Assembly: GCA_021234155.1 (NCBI GenBank)
Contig: JAJEKV010000020.1
Location: forward strand, 3,828,563 to 3,892,562
DNA from: Isoetes taiwanensis
Taxonomy: Eukaryota; Streptophyta; Lycopodiopsida; Isoetales; Isoetaceae
DNA length: 64,000 nt
Direction: 5' to 3'
Of this stretch, positions 1 through 11,879 are shown in pieces. Each line of letters begins with the position of its first letter. The stretch's first letter is position 1. Made by a program: the position numbers and the translations under genes. The notes beneath the pieces are model-generated. The model ran no database searches and was not told where the DNA came from. It saw only the letters and a program-made list of their open reading frames with translations.

Positions 1-868
1 AACTCGGTTCGCGCCCCGCAACATTCCACTATGCGCAGACATCTTGCATATTTCCATAAGGTCACCAAAGATGGATGCACAACGTCTTCCCCGAGGGCTT
101 TGTTATTGGCACAAGAGCCACAACGACCGAAGAGGGTATGGCAGAGCACCGCCGTGGGTGGTTCGCAACGCGGGTCTATAGACTATCATCGATTGTGGCT
201 ATGCCCGATGCCCGGGGAAAGTCGCGACACCAATGAGCGCTTTGCCACCACTGTGGGATGCGACCACACTGCAAAGCCTAAAAACGAGCACTACCACATG
301 CAAGTTAATCCAACACCGGAACATGGCCCACACCAGTGCCTTGAAAGCATATATCTATGAAGAAATAGAGAGCTATTGCCTCCGTGGAGGACGGGGTCCC
401 ATCATCTCGAATTGAAACAGTCGTTGGGACTCTACGATGGAGGGCGTAGAATCCCCGGATGAGAGAATATGCCAAGTGTTGCCACATGCGCATAATAGAG
501 GATGAGCACCATGCTCGCAAGAAGTGTGCGGCATATACACATATCCGAGCAACACATGCTGATCTTAGATGCTCTCGGCACCGGGCCAGATCAATTCTTG
601 GGCATCGCCAATGGTTGCACGTCTCGCATCCTACATTTTGCAAGTCTCTACCGGTCGAGAATCCCTTACGGACAAGGGATCGAGAGCCTACTACCAGGGT
701 TTTTCCTCCCATGTGGGGGTTTTTTCATCCCAGTAGTAGGGACACATTGTATAGTAGCATTTGTCTTTTTGGTATGGTTTTATCTGCTTTGTATACTGCA
801 TGTACCGTCTCATAGGTCAGTTTGGCCTCCGCGGACGTTAAAATATACTTCCTTCCTTCCTTCCAATC
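1..868 (+). mobile_element. 3' end of a decayed non-LTR retrotransposon (same family as 23859-30345)
   Basis: Translated pieces line up with the C-terminal part of the LINE ORF2 at about 29500-30345. 'RHLAYFHKV' near base 40 matches 'RHIIYFQKV', and a Cys-His cluster near base 475 ('CCHMRIIEDEHHARKKC') matches 'CCHQGAIEDECHALQIC'. The 3' UTR also matches: a run of T, a C-rich then G-rich stretch near 700-725, and a final block near 810-840. The copy ends in a short CTTC-type microsatellite at about 850-868. Frames are broken, so it is dead. The window edge cuts off its 5' part. Confidence 0.75.
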
Positions 869-1026
869 AATGATCCATAGAAATGGAAGAGTAGACAAAA
901 TCGTGCAGAACCGAGGATGGCAAGGGCATATAAGGCCGTGCTATCTGCTTTGCGCATCAATAAATGGACCTTCCAATTGTTCATATACCCAACCTGGAGC
1001 AAACAGAGCACTAGACACGCCAGCAT

Positions 1027-1316
1027 CTAAGAAAAAAATAATAGAGCACATCCTTCGGCTCTGCTCTGCTCTGCTTCTTCGGCTCTGCATCCAGCTACAC
1101 AAGTCAGAGAAAAGGGATCTGCCACAACCTTGCATGAATTCGTCAAAAGCATTAGTATAGGAATGTCTATCATCGCCAGAAGAAGAAAAAGGGGCAGAAT
1201 AAATAAAAGGGCTGTAAACATAATGAGCCCATCCTTTAGCTCTGCTTTCTTCGGCTCTGCTCTGCTATGCTTCTTCGACTCTGCATTCGGCTACACAAAT
1301 CAAAGAAAAGCGACCT
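1027..1316. repeat. Degenerate ~190 bp tandem duplication rich in CTCTGC/CTTCGG
   Basis: The block with 'ggctctgctctgc' and 'ttcttcggctctgc' followed by 'ctacacaa(g/a)tcagagaaaag' near 1060-1120 recurs near 1238-1316. No coding capacity is recognisable. The rest of 869-2735 holds no gene that I can support. It is AT-rich with scattered short ORFs. Confidence 0.6.
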
Positions 1317-1684
1317 GTATGCAAAGTTCCTTGGCCTTCTTGGGTCTTGCTTTAGTAAAGAAATTTTGCACGAAAACATAGAACCCTAAAATGGATTAGG
1401 TCGAGGCCTGCATGCTTCAGCTTTCAAATTTCATAGGTGAACCATTGAAAATTGGCACCAAAATCAACGCCAGAGTATGTGCACTCTAGATGTACCGATT
1501 AGTACGTCTCGTGGAATACCGTCATAAAATCATATAAAAACCTTAAGGAAAAAAGTATAAAAATACAAAAGAAGCCCCCTGTTATTTTGCTACATATTTG
1601 TATTTGTGTGAGGGTATGCCAATGCTATTTATAGAGCACGTATTTTATTTCTTGTTAGTTTGCACTCCCAACCTATGGCTTTGG

Positions 1685-1745
1685 CATGCATGCAATGCAT
1701 GCACTTTGCAATGCATGCGCACAGTGCATCCATACCATGCAATGC
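1685..1745. repeat. Cluster of ATGCAT/CATGCA palindromes
   Basis: Overlapping 'gcatgcatgc', 'aatgcatgca' and 'catgcaatgcac' words occur within about 60 bp. CATGCA resembles the plant RY element bound by B3 factors. With no gene adjacent, it may be only a short simple repeat. Confidence 0.4.
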
Positions 1746-2734
1746 ACGCATATTGAGTCCCTTTAGTACTTAACACCATGCAAGGCACATTGCTTACTTT
1801 TCTTTTGCGGCCATATAGGTATTTTCACATAAGAGACATACAACATTCATCTTCATTGTATGAGAGCCAGAATTCACAAATCCCCTGTTCATACAGGCAT
1901 AGCTTATTATACTCAAGTAGCAAGTTGTGACATCGTGCTGATGCAAGCAACAAGGTCCAGTAGTATCTTCATGAGAATCTCGTTGCTTTTGCTTGTATTT
2001 TAGTCCTTCAAAGAAGGACAGAAGGATATGCCTCTCAAAGCATAATTTGCAAGCCTCTTTGTCATGTGCATCCAACTGAAGAAAGCTTTGAAGTAAGTTT
2101 TGCCAAGTTATATGATTGCATAGTTGTGATTTGCGTATTGGGCAAGGGTTATTTCACAAGAGATCGAAGTTGCAAGTTGTAATAAGCTAACTTACTTATA
2201 GAATGTTTTGAAATGTAATTCCAATTTGTATCCTAAATACATAATAATATTGTCATACATTTTATTATTATTTACACATTTGTTTGTCAATTTATAATGT
2301 AAGCGTAAGATTCATGATTGTTATTGCTTTCCTTTATTTGTTCGTTTTATTGCTTGCTACAAGGTTGCCTTCGACTCTAAACACATTTCAATGGTATGGG
2401 AGGCCATGGTACATTTTTAAGGTATTTGAGGCTGCAAGGCAACCTACCAAGGTGTGCTCGACTAGGGATATTTGCACTTCGTTGTATTCTACAACATAAG
2501 CTATCCCATGTTCTTTACTGTATTAATATTATTTCATACCTATGACCCATTTTCCATGTAGTTCCATTACAACATTTTCTAAGTATAGAGCCCGTGTTGT
2601 ATAGAACCACCCTTAGGCCCCAAAGGCCCAAAAGTTTTTTTGGACCCATGCACACCCCTAGGCCATCTTTGTTTTTAGCGCAACAGCTTAACCCTGTGTG
2701 TCACGTTATCTCAGCTTAAGCTATCCACGTGTCC

Positions 2735-3355
2735 AAATAAATGACTTGGACCAGATTTTAGACATTGGATTTTGATCTAAACTAATATACAGTTGAGAAA
2801 AATAAGAAATATGATGTGTGTCCCCATGCCTTTTCATCAATCGCTTCCGTTTCTCATGGCCTCTCCTTCTCACAAACTATCGCCTATGGTTAGATTAGAA
2901 GATGCTCTACAAAGGTAAATTAGGTTTTGCTTAGCTTCTATTTATTGCAGCTCTATCTCAGCATTAATTAAGATCATCGTAATTTCATTCCGGCATCAAC
3001 CTTGCTTCACATTTATCTTTTCTTTTTCCAACTTTCATTTCCTCTTCATGCAAGCAACGAACCCTTATAATTTAGGGTCTTTCCAACGGCTTGCTTCTGA
3101 AAAAGGAGGATATGATGAGTGTCCATTTATGCAGCAAGACGATGCCAGAAATCCAAAATTCTGCAACACGAAGAGACCAAGAAAACATTTTGATCAGCAG
3201 AGTGAGCTGCAAAGGATCAGATGTATTTTGTTCAGTGGTAACAACCCGCTTAGGGTTTAGATTTTATCTCAAAGGGAAGGGAAGGGGGGCCCCTTCCCGC
3301 AAAATAAACGACTTGGACCACCGGCAGTAGATATTGGTTTTGATCTAAACTAATA
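2735..3355. repeat. Diverged direct repeat of ~50 bp, copies at 2735-2790 and 3300-3352
   Basis: Both copies carry 'gacttggacca' followed by 'ttttgatctaaactaat'. A second pair, 'aagaaaacattttga' at about 3178 and 3782, has a similar spacing of about 600 bp. This suggests an old ~0.6 kb tandem duplication. A run of 12 C lies at about 3366-3377. No gene is visible. Confidence 0.5.
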
Positions 3356-3475
3356 AGGGGAGCTCCCCCCCCCCCACAAAATGGAGAAGTGGGGAGCCGT
3401 CAAAAACTCGCCGGATTTGCCACAGTTGTGTATGAAAATCTGAATACTTATAGATTTATATGAAAATCTGTATAG

Positions 3476-3735
3476 ATTTGAAGCCTTGAAGCCTTGAAGC
3501 CTTGAAGAACCGAAGCCTTGAAGCCTCGAAGCCTTGATGCCTTGAAGAACCGAGGATTTGAAGATTTATATGAAAATCCTTGCTTCAGATTTGAAGCCTT
3601 TCTTTTTCCAAGCCTTGAAGATTTGAAGCCTTGATGCCTTGAAGAACCGAAGAACCGAAGATTTGTACTTATAGATTTGAAGCCTTGAAGCCTTGAAAAA
3701 CCGAAGCCTTGAAGCCTTGATGCCTTGCCGATGAA
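3476..3735. repeat. 9 bp minisatellite, unit about 'agccttgaa'
   Basis: About twenty degenerate copies of 'gccttgaag' are interspersed with 'aaccga' and with 'agatttgaa' variants. The minus strand reads through as a low-complexity GFKASRLQ repeat ORF (3448-3774), which I regard as a by-product rather than a gene. The array lies between the two halves of the diverged ~600 bp duplication. Confidence 0.8.
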
Positions 3736-4381
3736 GCATCTCGAAGCAAACCCCAAACGAATTCGGCCCAACACTAAGAGGCTAAGAAAACATTTTGAAT
3801 CGTCCGCCCTATTTCCATTCCGTTATATTGGCGAATGCCACGTGGCGTCACCAAAATAATTTGGGCGACCCACTTTCCATTTTGTAGTTGTGTTGATCGG
3901 CTATAGCTTGAAAGCAGGTTGAAATCTAGCTTAAAACGGCCAACCATGAAATCCACAAGTCTGCTTTTCACCACATATTTCGTGGCAATCATCAGGGCTT
4001 TTACTCCCTCTTTTTTGTAGCCACAGATGAATACAACAGGCTTATAGGTATTACTTCGTGTTGATAAATCAATTGAAAAAAAAAATACTAGTGTTTGATT
4101 AAGCTGATACCCTGCTTGGCATGGCTAGAATTAGCTGTATTGAAAACCGAGATGGGATGCCATTCATATTTGCAGATGGAGCTATCAGAGCTAAACAAGA
4201 TCTACATCCTCCACTCTTTTATTTGAACCTTTTGAACAAAGATTCAGGATCTTTCATTTACAACACACCATTGGAAACTTTTGAAGAAGCAATCTGCAAG
4301 GCTTTTGATCATGGTGTTATTTCTTTGCAATCAATCTTACAACTGGAACCTTTTATTGTGGAGAACTTGTTCTGGAGTCAG

Positions 4382-4714
4382 TGTTAATTGGGAGTTCTTG
4401 GCATACACCCTGTAGCAACAGTCTATGACTGCCGGATGCTACAAAGCTGCCATGCTCATGATCACAAAACAAGAACAAAAAAAAAAGATGTACAAAGAGT
4501 AAAGGGAACGTGGCCAAATGAGGCTCTCCAAATTTGAGATAAAACCTGAGTACATCTGAAGAGGCTCCAGTCTAATATAGTGTAGACCGCAAATCTGAGC
4601 CCTATATCTAACTAAATCTAAGCCATACACTTAAGTTAACCTAAACATGCCAAGTGTCGTCTGCCACCACTAACACCTAACATGTGTACAATGTTAACCA
4701 CTAGGTGGTTAACA
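4382..4714 (-). repeat. Left outer terminal repeat (block Y)
   Basis: It starts TGTTAATTGGG and ends GGTGGTTAACA. It is a diverged direct copy of 16356-16676, differing by small indels including an A-rich insertion near 4470-4497. A short pyrimidine tract, ctgcctcctcct, follows at 4715-4726. That is what a complemented polypurine tract next to a 3' LTR would look like. Confidence 0.7.
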
Positions 4715-4731
4715 CTGCCTCCTCCTAAAAA

Positions 4732-5062
4732 TATTTAGGGTCTGGGTTCGGGATCTCCTGCAAGACAGCCCTCTATGAGGACCCTTGGATCAAACAAGAG
4801 AATCCTTGTTGAGTGTCATGCGGGATTTTGCAAAAGAGAACAGAGAGAAAGGAAATGAGAGAACAACACAAAACAGTGAGCTGAAATAAGACTTTCTTGA
4901 TATCAACTTGAATAAATGAACTCTCGTCAAGCAAGAGGAAAACAATCGAGATAAGGCCAAAATCTCATCTAAAACTTGAGGTCAATTTCTACTCATATAT
5001 ATAGTACAATGGCCTTGGGCCCAAAATAGATAGTCATGTACACGACGCGTCTGGGACTAACA
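4732..5062 (-). repeat. Left inner terminal repeat (block X)
   Basis: It begins T(A)TTTAGGG, ends GACTAACA, and its first ~295 bp match 15806-16100 closely. A strong pyrimidine tract follows at 5065-5079, a good polypurine tract on the minus strand. Block X therefore behaves as the 3' LTR of the coding element, even though block Y lies outside it. Confidence 0.65.
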
Positions 5063-5539
5063 AACCCCTCCCTTCCCCCACCAAATGAATGAGAATGAGA
5101 AAAAGCATGAATAGTCTCAGGAGGTGCCCAAGTCAGGAACCTGCTGGAAATCATCTTGACGACTATGAGGGCGTGGCCTCGTACGATACTTCGTGATGAG
5201 TTCTTGCCGGTCTTTTAGTGTATCAGAAGTGTTGAGGCCAATTGAATGGGTCGCGTCAATGAGAAACCCTGACTACACCATATCTTCAAGGGCACGGTGG
5301 GCTTCCGCGGGAACATACTGGCACTCGATGAGAAGGCGTGTCTGAAGGCCAAAGGCACCTGCACTGGCATTGAGATTGCAATAATAAATGGGGCGCTTAT
5401 GTGGAAGGGAACACTGGAGGAGACATTTCAAAGCTGCGCAGAAGCCAGCTTGACGATGAACTGAGGGATCGGAAGAAGATGTAGCAGCACTTCAAAAATT
5501 AGGTGAGACTCCAGGCGGCTTGAGCAGGCGTCTGCCAAC

Positions 5540-8530
5540 CTCGTTCATTCAGGATATAAATCCAATTTCAAGTGTGCTCCAATGTTTCACCCTCTTGCCA
5601 GACAGAGCGGCGAATAAAGCGTGAATCCCATTGGAAGTCTGTAGAGATGTGAGTGGGAGTCCAATCTGCGTGACCAGCGAGAACCATGGTCCAAAATGGG
5701 AAACGCCAATCAGATGTGAGATATTGACGGCGTGGGGTGCTCCCAAAGATGTATACATGTGATTTTCAGGAAGAGGCTGCATCATGGGCTTCTGTGCCTG
5801 ATCACGAGATTCCTTGAGAAGATCAGCATCTACAGTCTGACACCTTGTTCCCAATCTGAACAGGGAAGCAAAATGTGCACAGAAGGAGGGACCCATTTCG
5901 TTGGAATGGTCTGACTGTCAAGGTAGGCACGAAGGGTGTTGAATCCTCCAAGATGCTGTAAATAGATCTGGGCAAATTGAATTCCCATATCTTCATTCAA
6001 AACTTTCCTGGCCTGGTGCAGAGTTTCGGCAATCCAAAGAGGGAGGTGATGAGCAAGCTCCTGCATATACTCATCCTTGAAGGCATTGGCCCACTTCTGA
6101 TCCGGAAGGTATTTATTCTCAGACAGCAAAAGCCATTTAGCATTTTCAATGCCATGGAAAGCACGACTTTGTCCATCATCAATTATCCAAAGTGTCTGCT
6201 AGATAGAAATCATGAATTACATATGCCATGGGTTGAATCAGGCAAAAAATAAAGAAATCTTGATCATCACAAGTGAGGAGGCCATATACCAAGAGGGCGC
6301 AAAAGAGACCTTTGTCTTCAATGGATAGATTAGGCCAAATGGTAAGAAGATCATTGGTGCTGAGGGGCTCATGAATTTTGCCATTAGCAGAATACCACTT
6401 AAGCAGGAAAAGATGGCGGCGTGAGACATTATAGTCCAGATAGCTTGTGGGTGTTGAGAAATCTCATGGAATGGTGAGAGCTAACTGAAGATATGTCTCA
6501 TGCTGACTCTGAGCTTCTTCGGCAGATTGAATAGCTTGCTTCAGCTGATGTTCCATGTCATGAATTTTATTATCCTTCTCAGCTAGAAGGCATGACTGAT
6601 CTCGAATCTTCCTATGAGAGTGCGTGGCCTGTGATGATGATGACCCTTGAGTAGAAAGTCATGGCGAAGATCGGCAATTTCCGTATCATCAATCAACTCG
6701 TTTTACAACCCGCAAGCTAAACTTATAAAGCCATGACTGGGCTCGAATGGCCGCTAGTTCACCTTCTAGAGCAGATATGTGAACATCTCCTTGAGCAATG
6801 AGATGAAGCTGACGAGTGTAATCACTGTGTAACCCTGTGTACAAATCCTGGCTGTCAGCAAGAATTTTGTCTTGAGCCAGAAGTTCTTGAATAGTGGTTT
6901 GCAGTTGAACTTGCTGGTCTTCTAATGTGGCACTCTTGTCTTGTTCAGCTTTGAGAGCGTCACAGGTCTGTAGTAAGGCAGCATGCTTACGTTGGAGGCT
7001 ATCTTCTAAAGTTTGAACTTGAGTGGTGGCAGCCTGGAATTCATGGTGAACAGCATCCGTGGAATCCATATACTCTTTGATGCCATTCATGAATTGCTCC
7101 TGCGAATCTTGAAGTCTGAGCATGCATTCAGCTACTACTTGCTCATATTGATACAGGGCGCGTCTCGACTAAGAAGGTAGCAGAGGTTGAACTTGCAAGG
7201 AGGGCCGTGGAATGACAGATGTAGTGCGTTGAATGACTGTGTACAAATCCTGGCTGTCAGCAAGAATTTTGTCTTCATCTTTGAGTTGAGCCAGAAGTTC
7301 TTGAATAGTGGTTTGCAGTTGAACTTGCTGGTCTTCTAACGTGGCACTCTTGTCTTGTTCAGCTTTGAGAGCGTCACAGGTTTGTAGTAAGGCAGCATGC
7401 TTACGTTGGAGGCTATCTTCTAAAGTTTGAACTTGAGTGGTGGCAGCCTGGAATTCATGGTGAACAGCATCCGTGGAATCCATATACTCTTTGATGCCAT
7501 TCATGAATTGCTCTTGCGAATCTTGAAGTCTGAGCATGCATTCAGCTACTACTTGCTCATATTGATACAGGGCGCGTCTCGACTAAGAAGGTAGCAGAGG
7601 TTGAACTTGCAAGGAGGGCCGTGGAATGACAGATGCAGTGCGTTGAGAGACTTGATGAGAGTGTGATTTTTTTATTTCCGTGGATTGAGAGGATGGGACA
7701 TTGATGACAGGACCCCGACGTAGCTCTTGAGGTTGTGGGGATGGCTGCTCTTCTGGATGGTGACGGGAACTTTTTTCTTGAAGTTCTTTGATGGCAAGAA
7801 TGGTGGAAGAAGGCTGGTGACTGGAGGTCTGAGAAGTGGCATCAAATTGACTGGACACAGGGAGACAATGGTTGATGATAGCCTGAAAATGTGCACCCAC
7901 TGCGGATTCTAGGCCCGAACTTGGAGATTGGCGAATGCGATCAACTTCATGAAGTAAGCGCTGGAACATTATCTAAGGCCAATCAACAAAACTCGTGGAG
8001 TGGATGGCGACAACGGCAGTGTGGAAAAAATGTCTATTAATGTGGGTGTTCTTTATGGAATAACCATAGAACTTCCGCCACAGAAACTTGACAAAGGCTT
8101 CATGGGGCTTTGCAATATTGGTAAGCTTGTGAGTAGTGGCCGCATATAGGGAGTTTGGCCATAAACTGTGACGTCGTGATCCTGCAAAGCAGCCTAATTC
8201 AGAGAAGGTATTCTTCTAGGTAATTGAAATACCTGAGCTAGAAGATTCTAATTGATGGTGATACGATTTTGATCGACCACCGTTTGGTAACTGCATCAGT
8301 CTTGACAAGATGAGCGACAAACTGCCGAAATTGAGTGGGATTATAAAATGGAAAGTTCTTGCTTGGAGAACTCAAATAACCCTGCCCTTTCAGCGACTTC
8401 TTTACCGGTGCCTTCCAAAGGATCTCGAACAGTTGCAGTGGAGAAAATAACAGATTCAAAAAGCGCGAGATCCATTAGTGTGGTGGCCTGGAGAGTTGGA
8501 AGCTTTGGAGAAGCGGCCATGGCGATCGAC
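5540..8530 (-). pseudogene. Extra ORF of the LTR element downstream of integrase (broken)
   Basis: On the minus strand this region reads, with several frameshifts, from about 8523 ('MAASPKLPTLQATTLMDL') through a Pro/Ser/Gln-rich stretch (7583-7969, 'MFQRLLHEVDRIRQ' start) and a coiled-coil-like Gln/Leu-rich part (6689-7537) to a helical part with 'WANAFKDEYMQELAHHLPLW' (5830-6129) and its end near 5549. It sits between integrase and the 3' LTR in sense orientation. I recognise no enzymatic motif. Its function is unknown, and the family comparison is inference. Confidence 0.55.
6840..7645. repeat. ~410 bp tandem duplication within the extra ORF
   Basis: The segment from 'gtgtacaaatcctggctgtc' (about 6837) to 'gaatgacagatg' (about 7225) recurs from about 7240 to 7640. 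Base changes are very few, and one 12 bp in-frame difference adds a few residues in the second copy. It encodes the coiled-coil part 'MLRLQDSQEQFMNGIKEYMD'. The near identity implies a recent event compared with the decay of the rest of the element. Confidence 0.85.
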
Positions 8531-8599
8531 AAGGAAAAGTTATGAAAACAAAAGACGGAGAGCAATTTGCGAAAACTTTTAGGGCGCGCGTCTGTTCAG

Positions 8600-9309
8600 G
8601 AAGGTTTTTATAGGCAGCAATGAAAGTAGAATCTGAATCGTTGGAGGTGCCAGATGGCAGCAGAGATGAAGAAAGCTTCCTGAATGCAAAAAATTTGCTT
8701 AATTCCCAAACCGCAACTAAGAGCGAATGAATGGTGAAGATGAACTGGAGTGAACGGTGGGATGGGACGTCGAGGAGATACGAGTAATGATGGTGGATGG
8801 TCGTGGTATTAAGGAGAAATAATTAAGACGGGCAACTCGAGAGTCGAACGTTCTTTAAAAATGGTGGCAGACACAGCAGTGCATAGGGTTTGTACCATGA
8901 CGAGATTTGTGGCTGATTAGCAAAATCTTGGATTGGAATGTGCCTTGCATGCTGACACATCAGCAGCAATTTGATTGGGCCACGATAGCAGCCTTCAGGC
9001 AGTAGTACTATATAAGACGAGCAAAGTTACGAGAGGGGAACACCAGTTTGCTGCGATGGATATGCCCAACATCATGCCGAAGAATTGCAATGAGTGGATA
9101 ACTTGCCGATGAACGACCGATCTCCGAAGTCGCGAAACCGCCGCGGATTCCTATGGATCGGTTGGGCCGGGATCAGCCCATAATCCCCGATCCCCGACCA
9201 ACCCACGGGGCGTGGTGTTGCACTTTGCGGCCGAACCCCGAAAGCCTCTACCTCATCCCCGCAGACGCTTGTCTTTTGCCGCCCGAACCGGAGTAGCCGG
9301 GCTTGTAAC
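8600..9309. other. Untranslated part of the LTR element between integrase and the extra ORF
   Basis: No ORF of note is seen. A GC-rich stretch with many CCCGA/CCCCG words lies at about 9100-9300. I see nothing recognisable otherwise. Confidence 0.4.
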
Positions 9310-10870
9310 TTAGGATTTTGTACATAGGGCTAAGCCCATAGCGAATAAGTATGGGCGATGCCCAATTTTATTTATGTATATGAATGGTCGTCGGTTGTGT
9401 CTATATGAAAAATTTAGGGCGAAAGCCATTAACCAGAGTGGGTAACGGAGTGCCATCCAATTCAGCGAGTCGAAACACACTGGGTTGCACCACTTTGATA
9501 ATCTGATAAGGACAAGCCAGCGAAACTTCAATTTCCCCGGAAAGTTTTTGTATTTGGAATCGTAAAGAAGAACTAAATCTCCTTCCTTGAATGTCTTTGC
9601 TTTGATGTGCTTGTCATGCAATTGTTGCCTAGTGAGAACGCAAAGATATGCATCTCTGCGAAGCTCATCCAACTGTTGTAACTGATATACTCGTTCCTGG
9701 AGTGCCGCAGGTGGATCATGCACCGTAGCCAGTTGAAAACGGAGAGATGGAAGCACATACTCAAAAGGCATGAGAGCCTCCTGGCCATAAACCAATTTGA
9801 ATGGTGTGTGCCCTGTAGCAATTTTGGAACTGGTATTATAAGCCCACAGAACAGTAGGTAGTTTTTCCTGCCAGTCAGTGCGAGAAGCATCACAAATTTT
9901 CTTCAAGATGGTAATGAGAGTCTTATTTGTGCTTTCGGCAAGGCCATTCCCTTGTGGATAATATGGAGTGCTCTTTCTGTGATGAATGTGTAAATAATCC
10001 GTCAATTCTTTGATGGTCTGTTTGACAAAATGAACGCCACGATCACTAACAAGTTCTGTGGGACAGCCAAAACGAGTGATGACATGCGTGTAGAGAACCT
10101 TAGCCGTACTGGCAGCAGTATTGTCAGGCAGTGCACATGCCTCCGCCTACTTGGTGGCATAAGCCATGAGAACCAGTATGTAGCGGGCACGGGTGTATCG
10201 CGCGGGTGGATCCATTGGCCCAATCAAATCCATTCCCCATTTGCTGAAGGGTAACGGGATGGCAACCTGGGTCGACCCACACGCTGACAGACATCACAGT
10301 TGCGTGCTTGAGCATGGGCATCCTTGAAGAGCGTGCGCTAAAAATAGCCTGCCAGAAGAATCTCGCGGGATGTGATGTCACCACTGAAATGTCCTTCTCC
10401 ATGGCCTTTATGAGCTTGACGAACAATCTCTGGTACTTCATGAGGAAGAACACACCGACGCAAAACCATGTCCTTGCCACGTTTATAGAGATGGCCCGCA
10501 ACCATGGTATAGTCATGGACCTCACGGAGGAACTGTTGACGGCGTGACCGAAGCTTCTCAGGAGAGAGCATCGGGTCTTCAGATGGGAATGCACCAGAGA
10601 GAAGATACTGTTGATAGTCATGAAACCCGTGTGGCGTGGCCGTGACCTGAAAGAGTTGTGCATCTGGAAAGGCATCTGAAACACTCGTGGATGGGTCGCC
10701 CGTGTGGATGCGTGAGAGATAATCTGGCACAACATGAGACTTACCAACCTTGTGAATGATCTCAAAGGGACCCAACGGTCAAAGCGACCCGTGGGCGTGG
10801 TTTTGTTGATCAGATAAAGGAGAGCTTGATGATCAACGAAAAATTTGTTCTTGCTACCCAACAAATAATG
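9310..10870 (-). pseudogene. Integrase region of the LTR element
   Basis: Reading from 10775 downwards, an H2C2 zinc-binding module is visible (His near 'HKGHGEGHF', then 'CDVCQRVG'). The catalytic core follows with 'VSDRGVHF' (second Asp) and 'GNGLAESTNK' (Glu), then a C-terminal part with 'HDKHIKAKTFKEGDLVLLY' and 'FPGKLKFRW'. An in-frame TAG replaces a Trp in 'TKWAEA', and a frameshift separates the zinc module from the core. Integrases insert the cDNA copy. This one is inactive as read. Confidence 0.85.
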
Positions 10871-10879
10871 ATGGAATCG

Positions 10880-11805
10880 TTAGACACAGAAGACAAGGCC
10901 CAACGCTTCCCTTTCCATGGCTGAATAATTCCGCTCGGCTGGGTTAAGTTTCCTGCTAGCATAGCGAATAGATTTGTCTGTGTGCGCATCATATGCTTGA
11001 GAAAGAACAACACCAATAGCAAAAGCCGAGACATCGACATGGACATGGAAAGGTTTGTCCCACTGAGGGGGAACAAGAACCAGAGCTTGAGTTAGTAAGA
11101 TCTTCAGCTTCTGAAATGCTACATCCGCCAGGGGATTCCAAGCCCAAGACGATTCATCACCCGTGAGTTTATGAATGGGATCAGCAATAGTAGCAAGTTC
11201 AGGAATGAAGGTTGCATAGTAATTGACTTTACCCAAGAAGAAGCATGTCTCATTGATGTTCGAAGGTGCGTGTGCCTTCATCACACAACTGATTTTGGCA
11301 GGATCTGTGGTGATGCCTTCTTTACTAACAACATGACCAAGAAGGATACCAGAGGTGACACAGAAACTACATTTTTCTGGATTTAGACTGATACCAGACT
11401 CAAGCTCTAATTTGTCAAGATGTTCTTCCATGGAGCTATATGCAGAAAAATCATCCTGAAAAAATTGTATAAAGGCATTGTCTTTCATGTAGTCTTGAAA
11501 TACAAAAAGCATGATACGTTGAAGGAAAAGTTTGACCTCATAAATCAAACCAGCTGCAAGAAGTTTGTCTATTTCGGCTTTGACACGGTCAGTTTGGGTT
11601 GAGCATGTATTGTCGTTGCTAGATTGGACGTGCATCGGGTTTGGTGGGAATGGTTAGTTCTCCCAACTCTTTCTTGATACCCCTTAAGTATTTGTAGCTC
11701 TACGCAAAGATATGCTTTAACTTCTTTAGCATGAGCTTTATAGTTGGGTGGAAGATTTGCAGCCAACCTGACAAGTTGATTTTCGACAAGATCCACGACT
11801 TCCAC
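10880..11805 (-). pseudogene. Reverse transcriptase / RNase H region with internal deletion
   Basis: The 251-residue ORF starts with the RT entry region ('KAEIDKLLAAGLIYEV') and jumps directly to 'FLQRIMLFVFQDYMKD' and 'DDFSAYSSMEEHLDKLE', so the segment with the first catalytic Asp is missing (about 100 residues). The RT thumb, 'CSFCVTSGILLGHVVSKEG', and an RNase H start with 'VHVDVSAFAIGVVLSQ' follow. Gypsy RTs normally carry YLDD or a similar motif. Here the second half of that motif reads 'QDDF'. Confidence 0.8.
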
Positions 11806-11879
11806 TTCTGGAGTTTGAATGTGCGGGACTACTTCTGTGTCGTTGACAACATGAGCAGGAGGTTGGGACCAGGTTGTTT

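Noticed and set aside
3448-3774. 108-codon ORF on the minus strand
   Set aside because: It is produced by the 9 bp minisatellite, with no domain.
10124-10864. 246-codon minus-strand ORF over the integrase region
   Set aside because: It is a shadow frame. The H2C2 and catalytic motifs are in the neighbouring frames (10338-10775 and 9310-10223).
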